A stretch of DNA of 64,000 nucleotides from the NCBI GenBank assembly GCA_004020545.1, contig SAQE01000007.1, forward strand, positions 1 through 64,000, given 5' to 3'. Shown here one piece after another: positions 34,337 to 44,420 of this stretch. Position numbers and translations under genes: made by a program. Origin of the DNA: Mesorhizobium sp. (GTDB taxonomy: Bacteria; Pseudomonadota; Alphaproteobacteria; Rhizobiales; Rhizobiaceae). The first letter of the stretch is position 1, and every line of letters begins with the position of its first letter. Below the pieces are notes generated by a model. The model was given only the letters and a program-made list of their open reading frames with translations, made no database searches and was not told the DNA's origin.

Positions 34337-35791
34337 ATGGGCAAGGTAACAGGGTTTCTCGAGATCGACCGGCAGGTGCACAAGTACCAGCCGGCTTCCG
34401 ACCGCATCCGGCATTTTCGCGAGTTCACGCTGCCGATGTCGGACAAGGAGGTCGAGAAACAGGCCGCGCGCTGCATGGATTGCGGCATTCCGTACTGTCA
34501 CGGGCCGACCGGCTGCCCGGTCCACAACCAGATCCCGGACTGGAACGACCTCGTCTACAATGGCGACTGGGACAATGCGATCCGCAACCTGCATTCGACC
34601 AATAATTTCCCGGAATTCACCGGCCGCATCTGTCCGGCACCTTGCGAGGAAGCCTGCACGCTGAACCTCGAGGACATTCCGGTCGCCATCAAGACGATCG
34701 AGCAGGCGATCGCCGACAAGGCCTATGAAACCGGTCATATCCGGCCCTATCCGCCGGAAAGGAAGACCGGCAGGCGCGTCGCAATCATTGGCTCGGGGCC
34801 GGCCGGCATGGCGGCCGCCCAGCAGCTTGGCCGCGCCGGCCACGACGTTCACGTCTACGAGCGCGAGAGCCGGCCGGGCGGGCTGATGCGCTACGGCATC
34901 CCCGACTTCAAGATCGAGAAGCACTACATCGACCGGCGCATCGAGCAGATGCAAGGCGAGGGCGTGAGCTTCCATTGCGGGATCAATGTCGGTGTCGACA
35001 AGCCGGTGGCGGAGCTGCTCGCCGAGTATGATGCGGTGCTCTATTGCGGCGGTTCGGAAACGCCGCGCCCGGCCAACATTCCCGGCGACGATCTCGACGG
35101 CGTGCATGACGCGATGCCTTACCTGGTGCAGCAGAACAAGCGCATCGGCGGTGAGCCGATCCAGTCGGTGGCGTGGCCGTCGCCGCCGATCGTCGCGGGC
35201 GGCCAGCATGTCGTCGTCGTCGGCGGCGGCGACACCGCGTCCGACTGCGTCGGCACCGCCTTCCGCCAGGGCGCCGTTCGCGTCACCCAGCTCGACATCC
35301 GGCCGCAGCCGCCGGAAAAGGAAGACAAGCTTTCGGTCTGGCCCTACTGGGCGACGAAGATGCGCACCTCGTCCTCGCAGGCGGAAGGCGCCGAGCGCGA
35401 GTTCCAGGTGGCGACGCTCGAATTCATCGGCGAGGACGGCGCGTTGACCGGCGTCAAATGCTGCGAGGTCGATGAAAAGCGCAAGCCGATCGCCGGCACG
35501 GAATTCGTCATCCGTGCGGATCTCGCCTTCATCGCTATCGGCTTTGCCGGGCCGGCCGCCGTCGGGCCGGTGTCGGAACTGGCTGGCCAGATGAAGATCG
35601 CCATCGACAGCCGCCGCTCGAACAACGTCGAGGCCAATGATCGCGACTACAAGACCAGCGTCGAAAAGCTCTATGCGGCGGGCGATGTGCGCCGCGGTCA
35701 ATCGCTGGTCGTCTGGGCGATCCGCGAGGGCCGTCAGGCAGCGCGTTCGATCGACGAGGCGCTGATGGGATCGAGCGTGCTGCCGCGCTGA
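34337..35791 (+). CDS. gltD: Glutamate synthase (NADPH) small subunit
   Basis: GltD passes electrons from NADPH to GltB. The 484-residue protein has the N-terminal cysteines of two 4Fe-4S clusters (ARCMDCGIPYCH, GCPVHNQIPDWN, CPAPCEEACTL), the FAD-binding GSGPAGMAAAQQL, the NADPH-binding VVVGGGDTASDCVGTA, and the late AAGDVRRGQSLVVWAIREGR. Start MGKVTGFLEIDRQ at 34337 is the usual one. It follows gltB by 143 bases in the same direction. Confidence 0.97.
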   Translation: MGKVTGFLEIDRQVHKYQPASDRIRHFREFTLPMSDKEVEKQAARCMDCGIPYCHGPTGCPVHNQIPDWNDLVYNGDWDNAIRNLHSTNNFPEFTGRICPAPCEEACTLNLEDIPVAIKTIEQAIADKAYETGHIRPYPPERKTGRRVAIIGSGPAGMAAAQQLGRAGHDVHVYERESRPGGLMRYGIPDFKIEKHYIDRRIEQMQGEGVSFHCGINVGVDKPVAELLAEYDAVLYCGGSETPRPANIPGDDLDGVHDAMPYLVQQNKRIGGEPIQSVAWPSPPIVAGGQHVVVVGGGDTASDCVGTAFRQGAVRVTQLDIRPQPPEKEDKLSVWPYWATKMRTSSSQAEGAEREFQVATLEFIGEDGALTGVKCCEVDEKRKPIAGTEFVIRADLAFIAIGFAGPAAVGPVSELAGQMKIAIDSRRSNNVEANDRDYKTSVEKLYAAGDVRRGQSLVVWAIREGRQAARSIDEALMGSSVLPR

Positions 35792-36097
35792 GACCGTTTG
35801 GAAACGCTACTCCCGCGGCCATCTGAGGGCGCTTTGCCCTTCAGGTGTCCCGGGGGCAGGTTTACGGACGATCGCCGTGGTCGTTTCGGTTGTGGCCGCG
35901 GCCGCAGGCTGCCGCCTTGGCGGCCAAGAAAAATCGTCGGCGCGGCCGGGCGAAGCAGCGGGCGCCTTGCCCTCGACGACGAATTTTTCACCGGGCCCGG
36001 CTTGGCCGGCGCTGCGGCACCGAGGAGTTCCGAACCGCCGTCGAGTGCCGGTGATTTCGAGTCGGCGTCGGTAGCCGGGGCGGCGGCCTCAGTCTTT

Positions 36098-36924
36098 TCG
36101 TTCGAGGGTGGACTACGCTACTGGCCCAGTACCGGCAAGCATCGAAGGACCTTTACAATCATAAAGGTACGTCACCGGTCTCGCGGCTCACCTATGACGA
36201 TCTAGACGCGCATTCGAGTGAAGTCTTCTTCAACGCGATCCACAATCCGACTGGCATTTTCGTAAAGGCCTCCTCGGTGCCGGCGGCATCAGGGAGGGTT
36301 TTCTCATGACGAGGACTTCTTACGGAAATGGGGGGCTACTCAAACACATTCAGTGATCAGCGCGGGGGCGGCGTCAGCTATTTCACCGCCGATCTTGGAT
36401 ATAATTTCTTGAACGCGCCGCGCTACCGCATCGGTGCTTTTGTTGGCAACAATTTCTGGCACGAGAGCTACGACGCTTTCGGTTGCACGCAGCAGGCGAC
36501 CAACTGGAGGACCTGTGTGCCAACCGTCCCGACCTACGTCAACCTCATCAGCCAGGACAACGATTGGCATTCGCTGCGACTCGGCTTGGCCGGGCAGACG
36601 CAACTCACCGCGCGACTCAGCCTTTCTGGTGACGTGGCGTTCCTCTTCACGCGGCTCGACGGCAAAGATCAGCACCACATGCGCCCCAAGATCAAGCTAA
36701 TTCCCGAAGACGGCGATGGGCATGGCGTCCAGCTCGAGGCGGTGTTGAACTACAAGGTCACGGATTTGTTCAACATCGGCGTCGGCGCCCGCTACTGGGC
36801 CGTGGCGAATAACGGCACGGCTCATTTCGAAGAGGCAATGGGCGGTCGTGGTTCCCCGCAGGCCGACGATTGGAAGGCAAAGCGCTACGGCGTGTTCGTG
36901 CAGGCCAGCATCAAGTTCAACTGA
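36098..36924 (+). pseudogene. Outer-membrane beta-barrel protein, frameshifted
   Basis: The 5' part reads FEGGLRYWPSTGKHRR, then shifts frame into VSRLTYDDLDAHSSEVFFNA and stops. A later frame reads GGVSYFTADLGYNFLNAPRY, RIGAFVGNNFWHESYDAFGC, DNDWHSLRLGLAGQTQL and ends with an aromatic residue (ASIKFN), as in rhizobial outer-membrane barrels. Upstream bases from 35798 may be its Ala-rich start. Two or more frame changes disable it. Confidence 0.65.
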
Positions 36925-37229
36925 GAGAGCAAGAACCGGGGAGAGCGGCGATGCCACTCCAGCTCATTACGATCATTGGATCAACAGAAGGAAGTTTTCC
37001 GAAGAGTTCTGCAGGCGTGCGCAAAGTCGCCAGACAAAGTTCTCTGGTCCATAGTGTACGTGCCGTCACGCCCGTTCTCGACATGGTTGAATGATACGTC
37101 CCGCGCGATAGATCAAAGTCGTTCTTCATTGGTTTTCCGGAAATCGCGGGAGCACAGCGTGCAGTGACCCTCGGCTGCTGGTTTTCTGTCAACGCGCAGA
37201 TGAGGGAGAATGAGCGTACAGCAAAAATC
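36925..37229. other. No gene seen
   Basis: About 300 bases with only short unrecognised frames, between the barrel pseudogene and a DUF1612-type relic. Confidence 0.4.
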
Positions 37230-37500
37230 ATCAGTGCTGTCGCTTTCGCCAAAGCCCGCCGCAGCTAAACGGGGCCCCACGTCCGGTAGCGCCCCTGCCG
37301 GTCACCTCACGGATGCCGAGTTCGGCACCAGCCCGAGCGCAGCACGCTGGCTAATTTTCAGCTCGGCCGCGACCAGACCTGCCGACACCAGCGGCCGCGC
37401 CAGCACCAGCTCGATCAGCGCCGGCAGGCTCGAGTTTTTGCGCCGGTTCCTGAGCCGGCGCTCCATCTGGCTTTTGGCCAGCGCCTGGATGATTGCAAGG
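37230..37500 (-). pseudogene. DUF1612/HTH (RHE_PE00001-type) protein, C-terminal fragment
   Basis: The minus strand reads SSLPALIELVLARPLVSAGL, VAAELKISQRAALGLV and REVTGRG, the C-terminal helix-turn-helix of a protein family common on rhizobial plasmids. The rest of the protein is absent or scrambled. Confidence 0.6.
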
Positions 37501-37975
37501 CTGAAACAGTCGATGGAACGCCCCTCCAGCGAAGCCGAACCGGACGAGGCGCGCGCGCCAGGTCCTTCGGCTGCCATCGGCACGCTGGGTTTAAGTGCTT
37601 GGGGTGACACGGCGTGATCTCCGCCGTTGGCGGGAACAGGCGGTAGAACAGCTGGATGTTCTCAAATGCATGCGGGATTGCCCAGATCTGGCCGCCCTCC
37701 CCCGTTGCGATCTGACCGGCTTCCATCTTCCAGGTAAGCGCCGCACGCAGGCTCGGGAAGGAGTCGTTGTAGTCGTATCCAGCATCGGGTAAAAACGGGT
37801 AACCGGCACTTAAAGGCGTTGTAGTGTCGCCACCAGAAATACTGCTCCGTGGTGCTGGCCTTTGCGTGGGGGCGCAACACGGCAACTACCCGCTCAAAAC
37901 GGTTGGTCCTCTACCTCTTATTCACCGTCGCTTTCCTCGCGGCCTAACCCGGCCGGAATATCCGTTGCCAGAAAA
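37501..37975. other. Unassigned stretch
   Basis: A minus-strand frame includes SGYPFLPDAGYDYNDSFPSL-like and GEGGQIWAIPHAFENIQLF-like stretches, but I do not recognise a family. It is probably a relic. The right end borders the promoter repeat. Confidence 0.3.
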
Positions 37976-38064
37976 AGGCCTCGCGGCCGGTTCGAGGCGC
38001 ATCCCTCCTCCGAAGCAGCACGCTCAAGTATCGTCACAAGCCCCGAGCGCTTCGCGTTCGGCGA

Positions 38065-38080
38065 TGTCCAAATTCCGACA
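38065..38080 (+). promoter_or_regulatory. NifA-type upstream activator site
   Basis: TGTCCAAATTCCGACA fits TGT-N10-ACA, 51 bases before the sigma-54 motif. Confidence 0.6.
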
Positions 38081-38131
38081 ATGTCGGATACAGTCAGATC
38101 TACTGGATTGCGTTTGAATGGTTTTCTCATT

Positions 38132-38146
38132 TGGCACAGTACATGC
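38132..38146 (+). promoter_or_regulatory. Sigma-54 promoter, copy 2
   Basis: TGGCACAGTACATGC keeps TGGCAC and the GC at correct spacing. The N5 differs from copy 1 while the contacts are kept. Confidence 0.6.
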
Positions 38147-38424
38147 GGGTCATCCGCAAAACACGTGACCGACCAACAAGAATTCGCATGATCACCTTAC
38201 CACAACATACAGCCGCCTCGGAACAATCACTTGGCCCCTGATCGCCCGCCCCGGCACCACAACCGGAGTCATCGATGTTCTGACGGGCTGCCCTAGGATA
38301 CCTGCTGCGACAGGGCTTGCCCTGGTGACGACCACTCCGGCTCCGCCGGTTACCGACGAGGGCAACGTGACGGATTTCCTGCTTTTCAACGGCATGGAGG
38401 TGGCTGTCATTCCCGACCACCGAA

Positions 38425-39243
38425 GCGAGCGACAAATTCTATCTCAACGCCGAGCAAGAGCTGGTGTTCGCCGATGAAGACAGCCCGGCCTTCATGGCAG
38501 GCGCATTCGAGTTCCTGTCCGCGCTGTGGCTCGATGAAGAAAAGGTGAGGCAGGCATTCCGTCCGGCAATGGCGTCGGGTGGCACGATCATAGCGCGTGT
38601 CTGTTTCGCGGTACGGAACGGTTCTTCCGTCCAGGCTACAATGCCAATCTGATCGACTCCTGGCTGCCGGCCTTGGAGGGCGTCGTCGAGAAGCTCGAAC
38701 GCGGCGTGGACGTCGCGGATGTTGGATGCGGTCATGGTGCATCGACCGTGCTCATGGCACAGGCCTTCCCCAATTTCGCGCTTCGTCGGCTTCGACTATC
38801 ATGCCCCTTCGATTGAGCGCGCCCGCAAGGCGGCCGAGGTAGCCGGCGTCGGCGTCAACACGCGGTTCGACGTCGCCGCCGCCAAGAGCTATCCCGGAAC
38901 CTACGACCTCGTCACATTCTTCGATTGCCTTCACGACATGGGCGACCCGACGGGCGCCGCCACCCATGTCCACGGATCGCTCAAGCCGGATGGCACGTGG
39001 ATGATCGTCGAGCCGTTCGCGCATGATCATCTGGCGGCGAACCTCAATCCCGTCGGACGCGTTTACTATGCCGCTTCCACGTTCGTGTGCACGCCCGCGT
39101 CCGTGTCGCAGGAAGTCGGGCTCGCGCTTGGAGCCCAGGCCGGTGAGGCGAGGCTGCGCAAGGTGGTGACCGGTGGCGGCTTCAAGCGATTGCGTCGCGC
39201 CGCGGAGACACCGTTCAACATGGTGCTGGAGGCCCGCCCTTAG
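38425..39243 (+). pseudogene. SAM-dependent methyltransferase, frameshifted and 5' truncated
   Basis: Pieces in order: FYLNAEQELVFADEDSPAFM and AGAFEFLSALWLDEEKVRQA (N-terminal winged-helix linker), then after a frame change NANLIDSWLPALEGVVEKLE and DVADVGCGHGASTVLMAQAF (SAM-binding motif), then after another change FVGFDYHAPSIERARKAAEV and FFDCLHDMGDPTGAATHVH to the stop. Two frame changes (near 38600 and 38780) and the missing start disable it. Its start abuts the M16-like fragment; a possible N-terminal piece of the same gene is at 20373-20432. Confidence 0.75.
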
Positions 39244-39683
39244 CGTGGCCGTCGCCAGAAATTGCAGCTCATCGCATTTGATGAAGATCACCGCCAAAAT
39301 CCGGACGCATCGGGCTTTTCAAGGCGTCTGGGTTCACGCAGAGGTCGCTGCCGAGCCGCCTTCTCTAAACCACTGAAGTCGATGTCCGGCGGCAGATTCT
39401 TTCCCTCTCTGCGGCCACAAGGCGAGCAGCCTCGCTGTAGGCGTCTTCCCGCCCAGTGCTTTCTCGACCCGCCGCGGTGGGCTGATCGTCTCGGATCGTC
39501 ATCAAAGCGGTGGACGCCGGTGCGAAGTCTGGGCATGGAGATCGGCACCTCCGAGGTCGAGCGGATCTGCTAAAAGCGCCAGGAGCGGCACGCGACCAGT
39601 GGCCTATTTACGACACGATGGGCTTCCACCTTCGCAATACGCTCGGTGAGTGTCATCTGGATAGCCTCATCGTGTTTGCAGCT
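39244..39683. other. No gene seen
   Basis: About 440 bases between the methyltransferase pseudogene and the end of the sulfone operon, with no recognisable frame or signal. Confidence 0.4.
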
Positions 39684-41114
39684 TCACGACGCCTTACGAC
39701 GCAACGCCGTTTGGTATCCAAGCCATTGGTGGATTTCAGCGGCTATACGCTCGGCATGCGCGGTGACTTCGGGAATTCCCATCAATTCGCCAACGCTGCC
39801 GCGCGCCAGCGGCCCGCTGACGAAAATGCTGTCGGTCGGTCGGCCGGAAGTGCTGACCGCACGGCCTTGGCTGTCGGTCGCCAGGCCAAGGCCAATCGGG
39901 TCTAGCCGGACCAGTCCCATTCGCCCGAGATCGGCAATTGCTGTGTTGGTCCGGAAAATATCGGCATGCGCCGGCCCGGTCGTGACGACCACCCTGTCGA
40001 ACGTCTCGGTTGTCTGAGTGGGTTGGCGCCTTGGCCGCAGCGTGACCCGAATGCGCCCGTCGACCTGCTCGGCGCCGACGATCGATGCGGCGCGATAGGC
40101 GAGCATGCCTTCGGCAACGCGGCGATCGAGCACGTCCGCGACCTGTGGCGCGATGCGGAAGCGATGCACATCCCACAGCGTGCGCAAATGGCGCACGAGG
40201 CGGCGCTGCTCGTCGAGCGGCAGGGCCTGCCAGATGATTTGTCCCTGACGTCGGACGGCATCGAGGACCGGGTGCCAGTCTTCGCCCCGACGCTTGGCAT
40301 CTAGGATCGTGGCCCGGATGCGTCTGAGCATCACTGTTGCGCTGCGTGAAGGCAGACTGATGAAATCACCAATCGGGTCGACCGGGAGCACCGCGTGGCT
40401 GCGCGAACGATAACCATGACGTGATAGCGCGAGGATGCGGCTGCGATGCCCATTGCGGTCCAGCGTGGCAATGATATCCGCCGACGTCAGTCCAGTGCCG
40501 ACTACGAGCACATGGTCGTCGCGGCCGATCGCTTGCAGCCCTCCGAGATCATAGGGATTGGCCACCAGCCGGGCTGCAGCAGCCACAGACCGCAGGGCCG
40601 ATGGCAAGGCCGGTGGCGGATGCGTCGCCGCAATCACTAGGGCGTCGGCTGCGAGCGTCCTTCCATCAGCGAGAATCAGGATGTAGCCCTGGCCACTGAG
40701 CTCGACTGACGCGACGGCGGACCTGACATGACGGATCACTTTGCCGGACAGAAAGGGTTGGAGATAAGATTCCACGTAGCGCCCGAAAACGCGTCGCTGT
40801 GGGTAGAGTGCTCCATTTGCGGCAATAGCCTCGGCATCGTCGAGAATCGCGCCGGTCTGCTCCAGCCAATCGGCAAAGTGGCTGTCCTGGCCGGAGATCA
40901 GCGTCATTCTCGACGCCGGCACATTGATGCGGTGTGAAGGATCGGCCGTCGAGTAGGCCAGACCATAGCCGAGCCCCTCTCTGGGCTCGACGACCACGAT
41001 ATCGGCAGCACCGGCGGGCAGCAGCCGCGCAAGATGAAACGCGGTCGCCGCACCGGAAAAGCCGCCACCGATGATGGCTACGACCGGTCCCCTGCCCAAG
41101 TCTCTGGCGCTCAA
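39684..41114 (-). CDS. FAD/NAD(P)-binding protein (last gene of the sulfone operon)
   Basis: The 476-residue protein has an N-terminal FAD-binding Rossmann motif [20 protein letters not shown], the [20 protein letters not shown] stretch typical of the FAD-NAD(P)-binding family, and a second dinucleotide motif [17 protein letters not shown]. It is probably a flavin oxidoreductase or monooxygenase-like protein. It overlaps the upstream ssuD-like gene by four bases (ATGA), so it belongs to the same operon. Its reaction in sulfur use is not established by the sequence. Confidence 0.8.
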   Translation of the reverse strand: MSARDLGRGPVVAIIGGGFSGAATAFHLARLLPAGAADIVVVEPREGLGYGLAYSTADPSHRINVPASRMTLISGQDSHFADWLEQTGAILDDAEAIAANGALYPQRRVFGRYVESYLQPFLSGKVIRHVRSAVASVELSGQGYILILADGRTLAADALVIAATHPPPALPSALRSVAAAARLVANPYDLGGLQAIGRDDHVLVVGTGLTSADIIATLDRNGHRSRILALSRHGYRSRSHAVLPVDPIGDFISLPSRSATVMLRRIRATILDAKRRGEDWHPVLDAVRRQGQIIWQALPLDEQRRLVRHLRTLWDVHRFRIAPQVADVLDRRVAEGMLAYRAASIVGAEQVDGRIRVTLRPRRQPTQTTETFDRVVVTTGPAHADIFRTNTAIADLGRMGLVRLDPIGLGLATDSQGRAVSTSGRPTDSIFVSGPLARGSVGELMGIPEVTAHAERIAAEIHQWLGYQTALRRKAS

Positions 41115-42286
41115 GACTGACTCGCGCGCAGTGCCGAAGGCCGATGGTCGCCGGCCACCGTTTCGCCGAACGGTCCCATGTTCACTGCCGTCGGGCGCGT
41201 CGAGATTTCATGATCGAGCGGCAACAACGGCAACACCAGTTCGCCGAAGCGATAGGCCTCCTCCAGATGCGGATAACCAGACAGGATAAAGCTATCGATG
41301 CCAATGCGCCGGTATTCGTCGATCCGTTCCGCAACTGTCGCCGCATCGCCGACCAGGGCGGTGCCGGCGCCGCCTCGGACCAGGCCAACGCCAGCCCACA
41401 GGTTCGGACTGATTTCGAGCTTGTCGCGGCGGCCGCCATGAAGCCGGCTCATGCGCGACTGGCCGACGGAATCCATGCGCGCGAAAACCTTCTGCGCCTC
41501 GGTCATCGTGTTGTCGTCCAGGCGGCTGATCAGGCGGTCGGCATCGGCCCAGGCCTCATGATTGGTCTCGCGGACGATGACATGCAGCCGGATGCCGAAG
41601 GTCACCTGGCGCCCGGCTTTCTCGGCAAGACCGCGCACATGGGCAATCTTTGCCGCGACGTCCGCCGGCGGTTCGCCCCAGGTCAAATATTTGTCGATCT
41701 GTTCGGCGGCGACCGCGTTAGCGGCATCGGACGAGCCGCCGAAATAGAGCGGCGGATGTGGCGTCTGCACGGGCGGAAACAGTAGGCGACCGTCCTCGAT
41801 ACGGAAGTGCTTGCCTGCGAACGCTACGGTCTCGCCGCGAAGCACCGCCTTGTAGATGTCGAGGAATTCCCGCGTCACCTCATAGCGCTCGTCATGGCTG
41901 AGGAAGATGCCGTCGCCCTTGTTCTCGACCGGATCCCCGCCGGTGACGACGTTGATGAGCAGCCGTCCGCTGGAAATGCGGTCGAGCGTCGAGGTCTGCG
42001 CGCGGCTAGCGTCGGCGATTGCAGGCCCGGCCGGACGGCGACAAGGAAGCGAAGCCGCTGCGTCAGCGGTGCCAGCGCCGACGCCACGACCCAGCTATCT
42101 TCGCAACTGCGTCCTGTCGGCAGCAGCGCGCCATAGTAGCCGATGGCATCGGCGGCTTTCGCGACTTGGGTGAGATAGGGCAAGTCGACCGCCCTGCCCC
42201 CCCTCTGAGGTGCCGAGATAGCGGCTGTCGCCATGAGTCGGCAGAAACCACAGGACCTTGATCCTGTCGGGAGTGGCAATGCTCAT
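41111..42286 (-). pseudogene. SsuD-like alkanesulfonate monooxygenase, two frameshifts
   Basis: SsuD enzymes use reduced flavin to split alkanesulfonates into aldehyde and sulfite. The pieces read [20 protein letters not shown] (42286), then in a second frame [20 protein letters not shown] and [20 protein letters not shown], and in a third [20 protein letters not shown] through [20 protein letters not shown] to the end. Joined, they give a full-length protein of about 390 residues. Frame changes are near 42200 and 41990. The sequence between them is well conserved, so recent decay or sequencing errors are both possible. Confidence 0.85.
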
Positions 42287-42318
42287 GAATGGTCCTCTGT
42301 GATTTGGAGGCGCTTCGC

Positions 42319-43566
42319 TCAGCTCCAGGCATGGAGCGGCGGATTTACGTCGTTGAGGTAGTAGTTGCCGAGGATCGCGTATTTCCAGCGCACCGGATCG
42401 TGCAGCGTGTGGGTGCGGGCGTTGCGCCAGTGCCGGTCGAGATTGTGCTCGGCCAGCGTCGAGCGTGTGCCGGCGAGCTCGAACAGCTTGTTCGTGGCAA
42501 TGATGGCGATCTCTGTCGTGAGGATCTTGGATTCGGCAACCGCGATCTGCGCTTCCGCGACGGTCTTCTCGTTCGGGTCGGCCACGGCGCGATCTACCGC
42601 AAGCCCGGCCCTTTCCAGAACCGCCTCTGCCGCGTTGGCCCGCAGGCGAAGGTCGCCAATCGCCTGGATCGTATAAGGATCCTGCCAGGCATGATCGACG
42701 CCGCTGTCGATCCAGGCGCGCGACTTGGTGCGCACGAAGCCGACAGTCTCGTCGATCGCCGCCTTGGCGATGCCGAGATCGACCGCGGCCTGGATGATCT
42801 GGAAGATGGCGCCGTCGGCCGTCGGCCTGTCATAGCCCTTGTAGCCGGGGACAAGATGCGTTTTGGGCACCTTGACATTGTCGAGCAGGACCGTGCCGGA
42901 CAAAGTCGTCTTCTGTCCGAAGCTCGACCAGTCGTCGATCACCGTCAGTCCGGGCGCGCCGCGATCGGCGATGGCATACCAGGCGCGCCCCTCGTCATCG
43001 AGCGCCACGATCGGAACCAGATGGGCAAGCAGAGCACCGCTCGAATAGAATTTCTGGCCGTTGACCACGACATGGTCGCCGGCGTCGACGAACTTTGTCT
43101 CGAAGTCGGCCGCGCGCTTGGAGCCGAACTCGGAGAACGCGTTGCCGAAGCGCGTGCCGGACAGCACCTCAGCGAAAAGCAGCTTCTTCTGCGCCTCGTC
43201 GGAGACGGTGCGGATAGCGGCGACGACGCCAAGATGGTTCTGCGGAATCTGGCCGAGCGACGGATCGGCCGCCGAGATGATGGTGATCACCTTCGACAGG
43301 GTCACATAGGAGAGCTCCGGCCCGCCATAGGCTTTCGGCACGTTGATCGACCACAGGCCGCTCTGCGAAAACGCATCGAGCTCTTCCTTCGGCCAGATGC
43401 GTTCACGATCCCGCTTGGAGGCATCCCTGGCGAATTCGGCGGCGAGTTTTTCGGCGACAGCGATTGCCTCGGCATCGGCCTTGATCACATGCGCCTTGGC
43501 AGAGGGTCGTTCGACCGGCGGGACGGCACTGCGGCTATCCGACGCCTGCCTGGATTGGATGGTCAT
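42319..43566 (-). CDS. SfnB-family sulfur acquisition oxidoreductase
   Basis: The 415-residue protein has the acyl-CoA dehydrogenase fold: an N-terminal helical domain (WPKEELDAFSQSGLWSINVP, YGGPELSYVTLSKVI), a middle beta domain (GNAFSEFGSK, KFYSSGALLAHLVP) and a C-terminal helical bundle ending WKYAILGNYYLN. This matches the SfnB and DszC-like flavin enzymes linked to sulfone and sulfonate use under sulfate starvation. Start at 43566 overlaps the livF stop by four bases. A gap of 32 bases separates it from ssuD. Confidence 0.85.
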   Translation of the reverse strand: MTIQSRQASDSRSAVPPVERPSAKAHVIKADAEAIAVAEKLAAEFARDASKRDRERIWPKEELDAFSQSGLWSINVPKAYGGPELSYVTLSKVITIISAADPSLGQIPQNHLGVVAAIRTVSDEAQKKLLFAEVLSGTRFGNAFSEFGSKRAADFETKFVDAGDHVVVNGQKFYSSGALLAHLVPIVALDDEGRAWYAIADRGAPGLTVIDDWSSFGQKTTLSGTVLLDNVKVPKTHLVPGYKGYDRPTADGAIFQIIQAAVDLGIAKAAIDETVGFVRTKSRAWIDSGVDHAWQDPYTIQAIGDLRLRANAAEAVLERAGLAVDRAVADPNEKTVAEAQIAVAESKILTTEIAIIATNKLFELAGTRSTLAEHNLDRHWRNARTHTLHDPVRWKYAILGNYYLNDVNPPLHAWS

Positions 43567-44354
43567 GCTGCTGTCTCCTTGGGAAAATGTTGCGGTGGAA
43601 GCGGCGCGCCGCCGAGGTAGTAGGTTTTGATATCGGTGCGCTGGCGCAAGTCGGCAGCCGATCCTTCCAGCACGCTGACGCCGTTCTCGAGCACGGTGGC
43701 GCGGTCGGCGTATTTCAGCGCGACCGCCGAATTCTGTTCGGCAACGAGGATCGAAAGGCCTTCGTCGCGGTTGAGCCGTTTCAGGGCGCTGAAGATCTCG
43801 TCGACGATCAGCGGTGCCAGCCCCATCGACGGCTCGTCCAGAACAAAGAGTTTCGGCCGCGACATCAGACCCCGGCCGATAGCCGTCATCTGCTGCTCGC
43901 CCCCGGAAGTGAGGCCGGACCGGGTTCGCCGCTTCTCGGCGAGCCTTGGGAAAAGTGAATAGACACGATCCAGGTCCGCCTTGACGCCCGTGCGAGAGGA
44001 CGAGCGTCCGAGCGCGCCGGTGAAGAGGTTCTCTTCGACCGTCAGCGAGCGGAAGCAATGCCGGCCCTCGAGGACTTGGACAAGGCCGCTGCGGACTAGG
44101 TGCGAGGGGCTTGCCCTTGAAACATCCTCGCCACCGAAGGTGATCCGACCGGCGGTAATGGCGCCGCGCTCGGCCGGGAGGAGATTGGATACGGCGCGCA
44201 GCAGTGTCGTCTTGCCGGCACCGTTGGAGCCGAGCAGCGCGACGATCTCGCCCCTGCCAACCAACAAGTCGACGCCGTGTAGGGCGGCGATGGCGCCGTT
44301 GTAGACAGCCTCCACGCTGCTAACTGACAGTATCGGGTATTCCGGGATGGACAT
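43563..44354 (-). CDS. ABC transporter ATP-binding protein, LivF type
   Basis: The 263-residue protein has Walker A GSNGAGKTT (about residues 41-49), signature LTSGGEQQMTAIGRGLM, Walker B LFVLDEPSMGLAP and the switch histidine region replaced by LVAEQN, as in LivF proteins. With the LivG, LivH, LivM and binding-protein genes upstream it forms a branched-chain-amino-acid-type importer, here probably for a sulfur compound given the neighbours. Confidence 0.9.
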   Translation of the reverse strand: MSIPEYPILSVSSVEAVYNGAIAALHGVDLLVGRGEIVALLGSNGAGKTTLLRAVSNLLPAERGAITAGRITFGGEDVSRASPSHLVRSGLVQVLEGRHCFRSLTVEENLFTGALGRSSSRTGVKADLDRVYSLFPRLAEKRRTRSGLTSGGEQQMTAIGRGLMSRPKLFVLDEPSMGLAPLIVDEIFSALKRLNRDEGLSILVAEQNSAVALKYADRATVLENGVSVLEGSAADLRQRTDIKTYYLGGAPLPPQHFPKETAA

Positions 44355-44420
44355 CGATGACTCCGCTCGGGAAGGTGGATGGCGCGGCCGGCCAGATTTG
44401 TCGGCCGCACCATACCAAAT

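Larger units (their letters stand above)
37976..38417 (+). repeat. NifA/sigma-54 promoter cassette with M16 peptidase 5' fragment, copy 2
   Basis: Near-copy of 19930-20372. Here the frame at the end is intact: VTTTPAPPVTDEGNVTDFLL then FNGMEVAVIP, as in the N-terminus of M16 zinc peptidases (usual form NGMEVVVIPDHRAP). The catalytic HxxEH segment that should follow is missing, replaced by methyltransferase sequence. Confidence 0.75.

Noticed and set aside
34280-35701. 473-residue open frame antisense to gltD
   Set aside because: Same cause as above; no motifs, and gltD is complete on the other strand.
42289-43620. Long plus-strand frame opposite sfnB
   Set aside because: Shadow of a conserved gene; composition is that of reverse-complement coding sequence.
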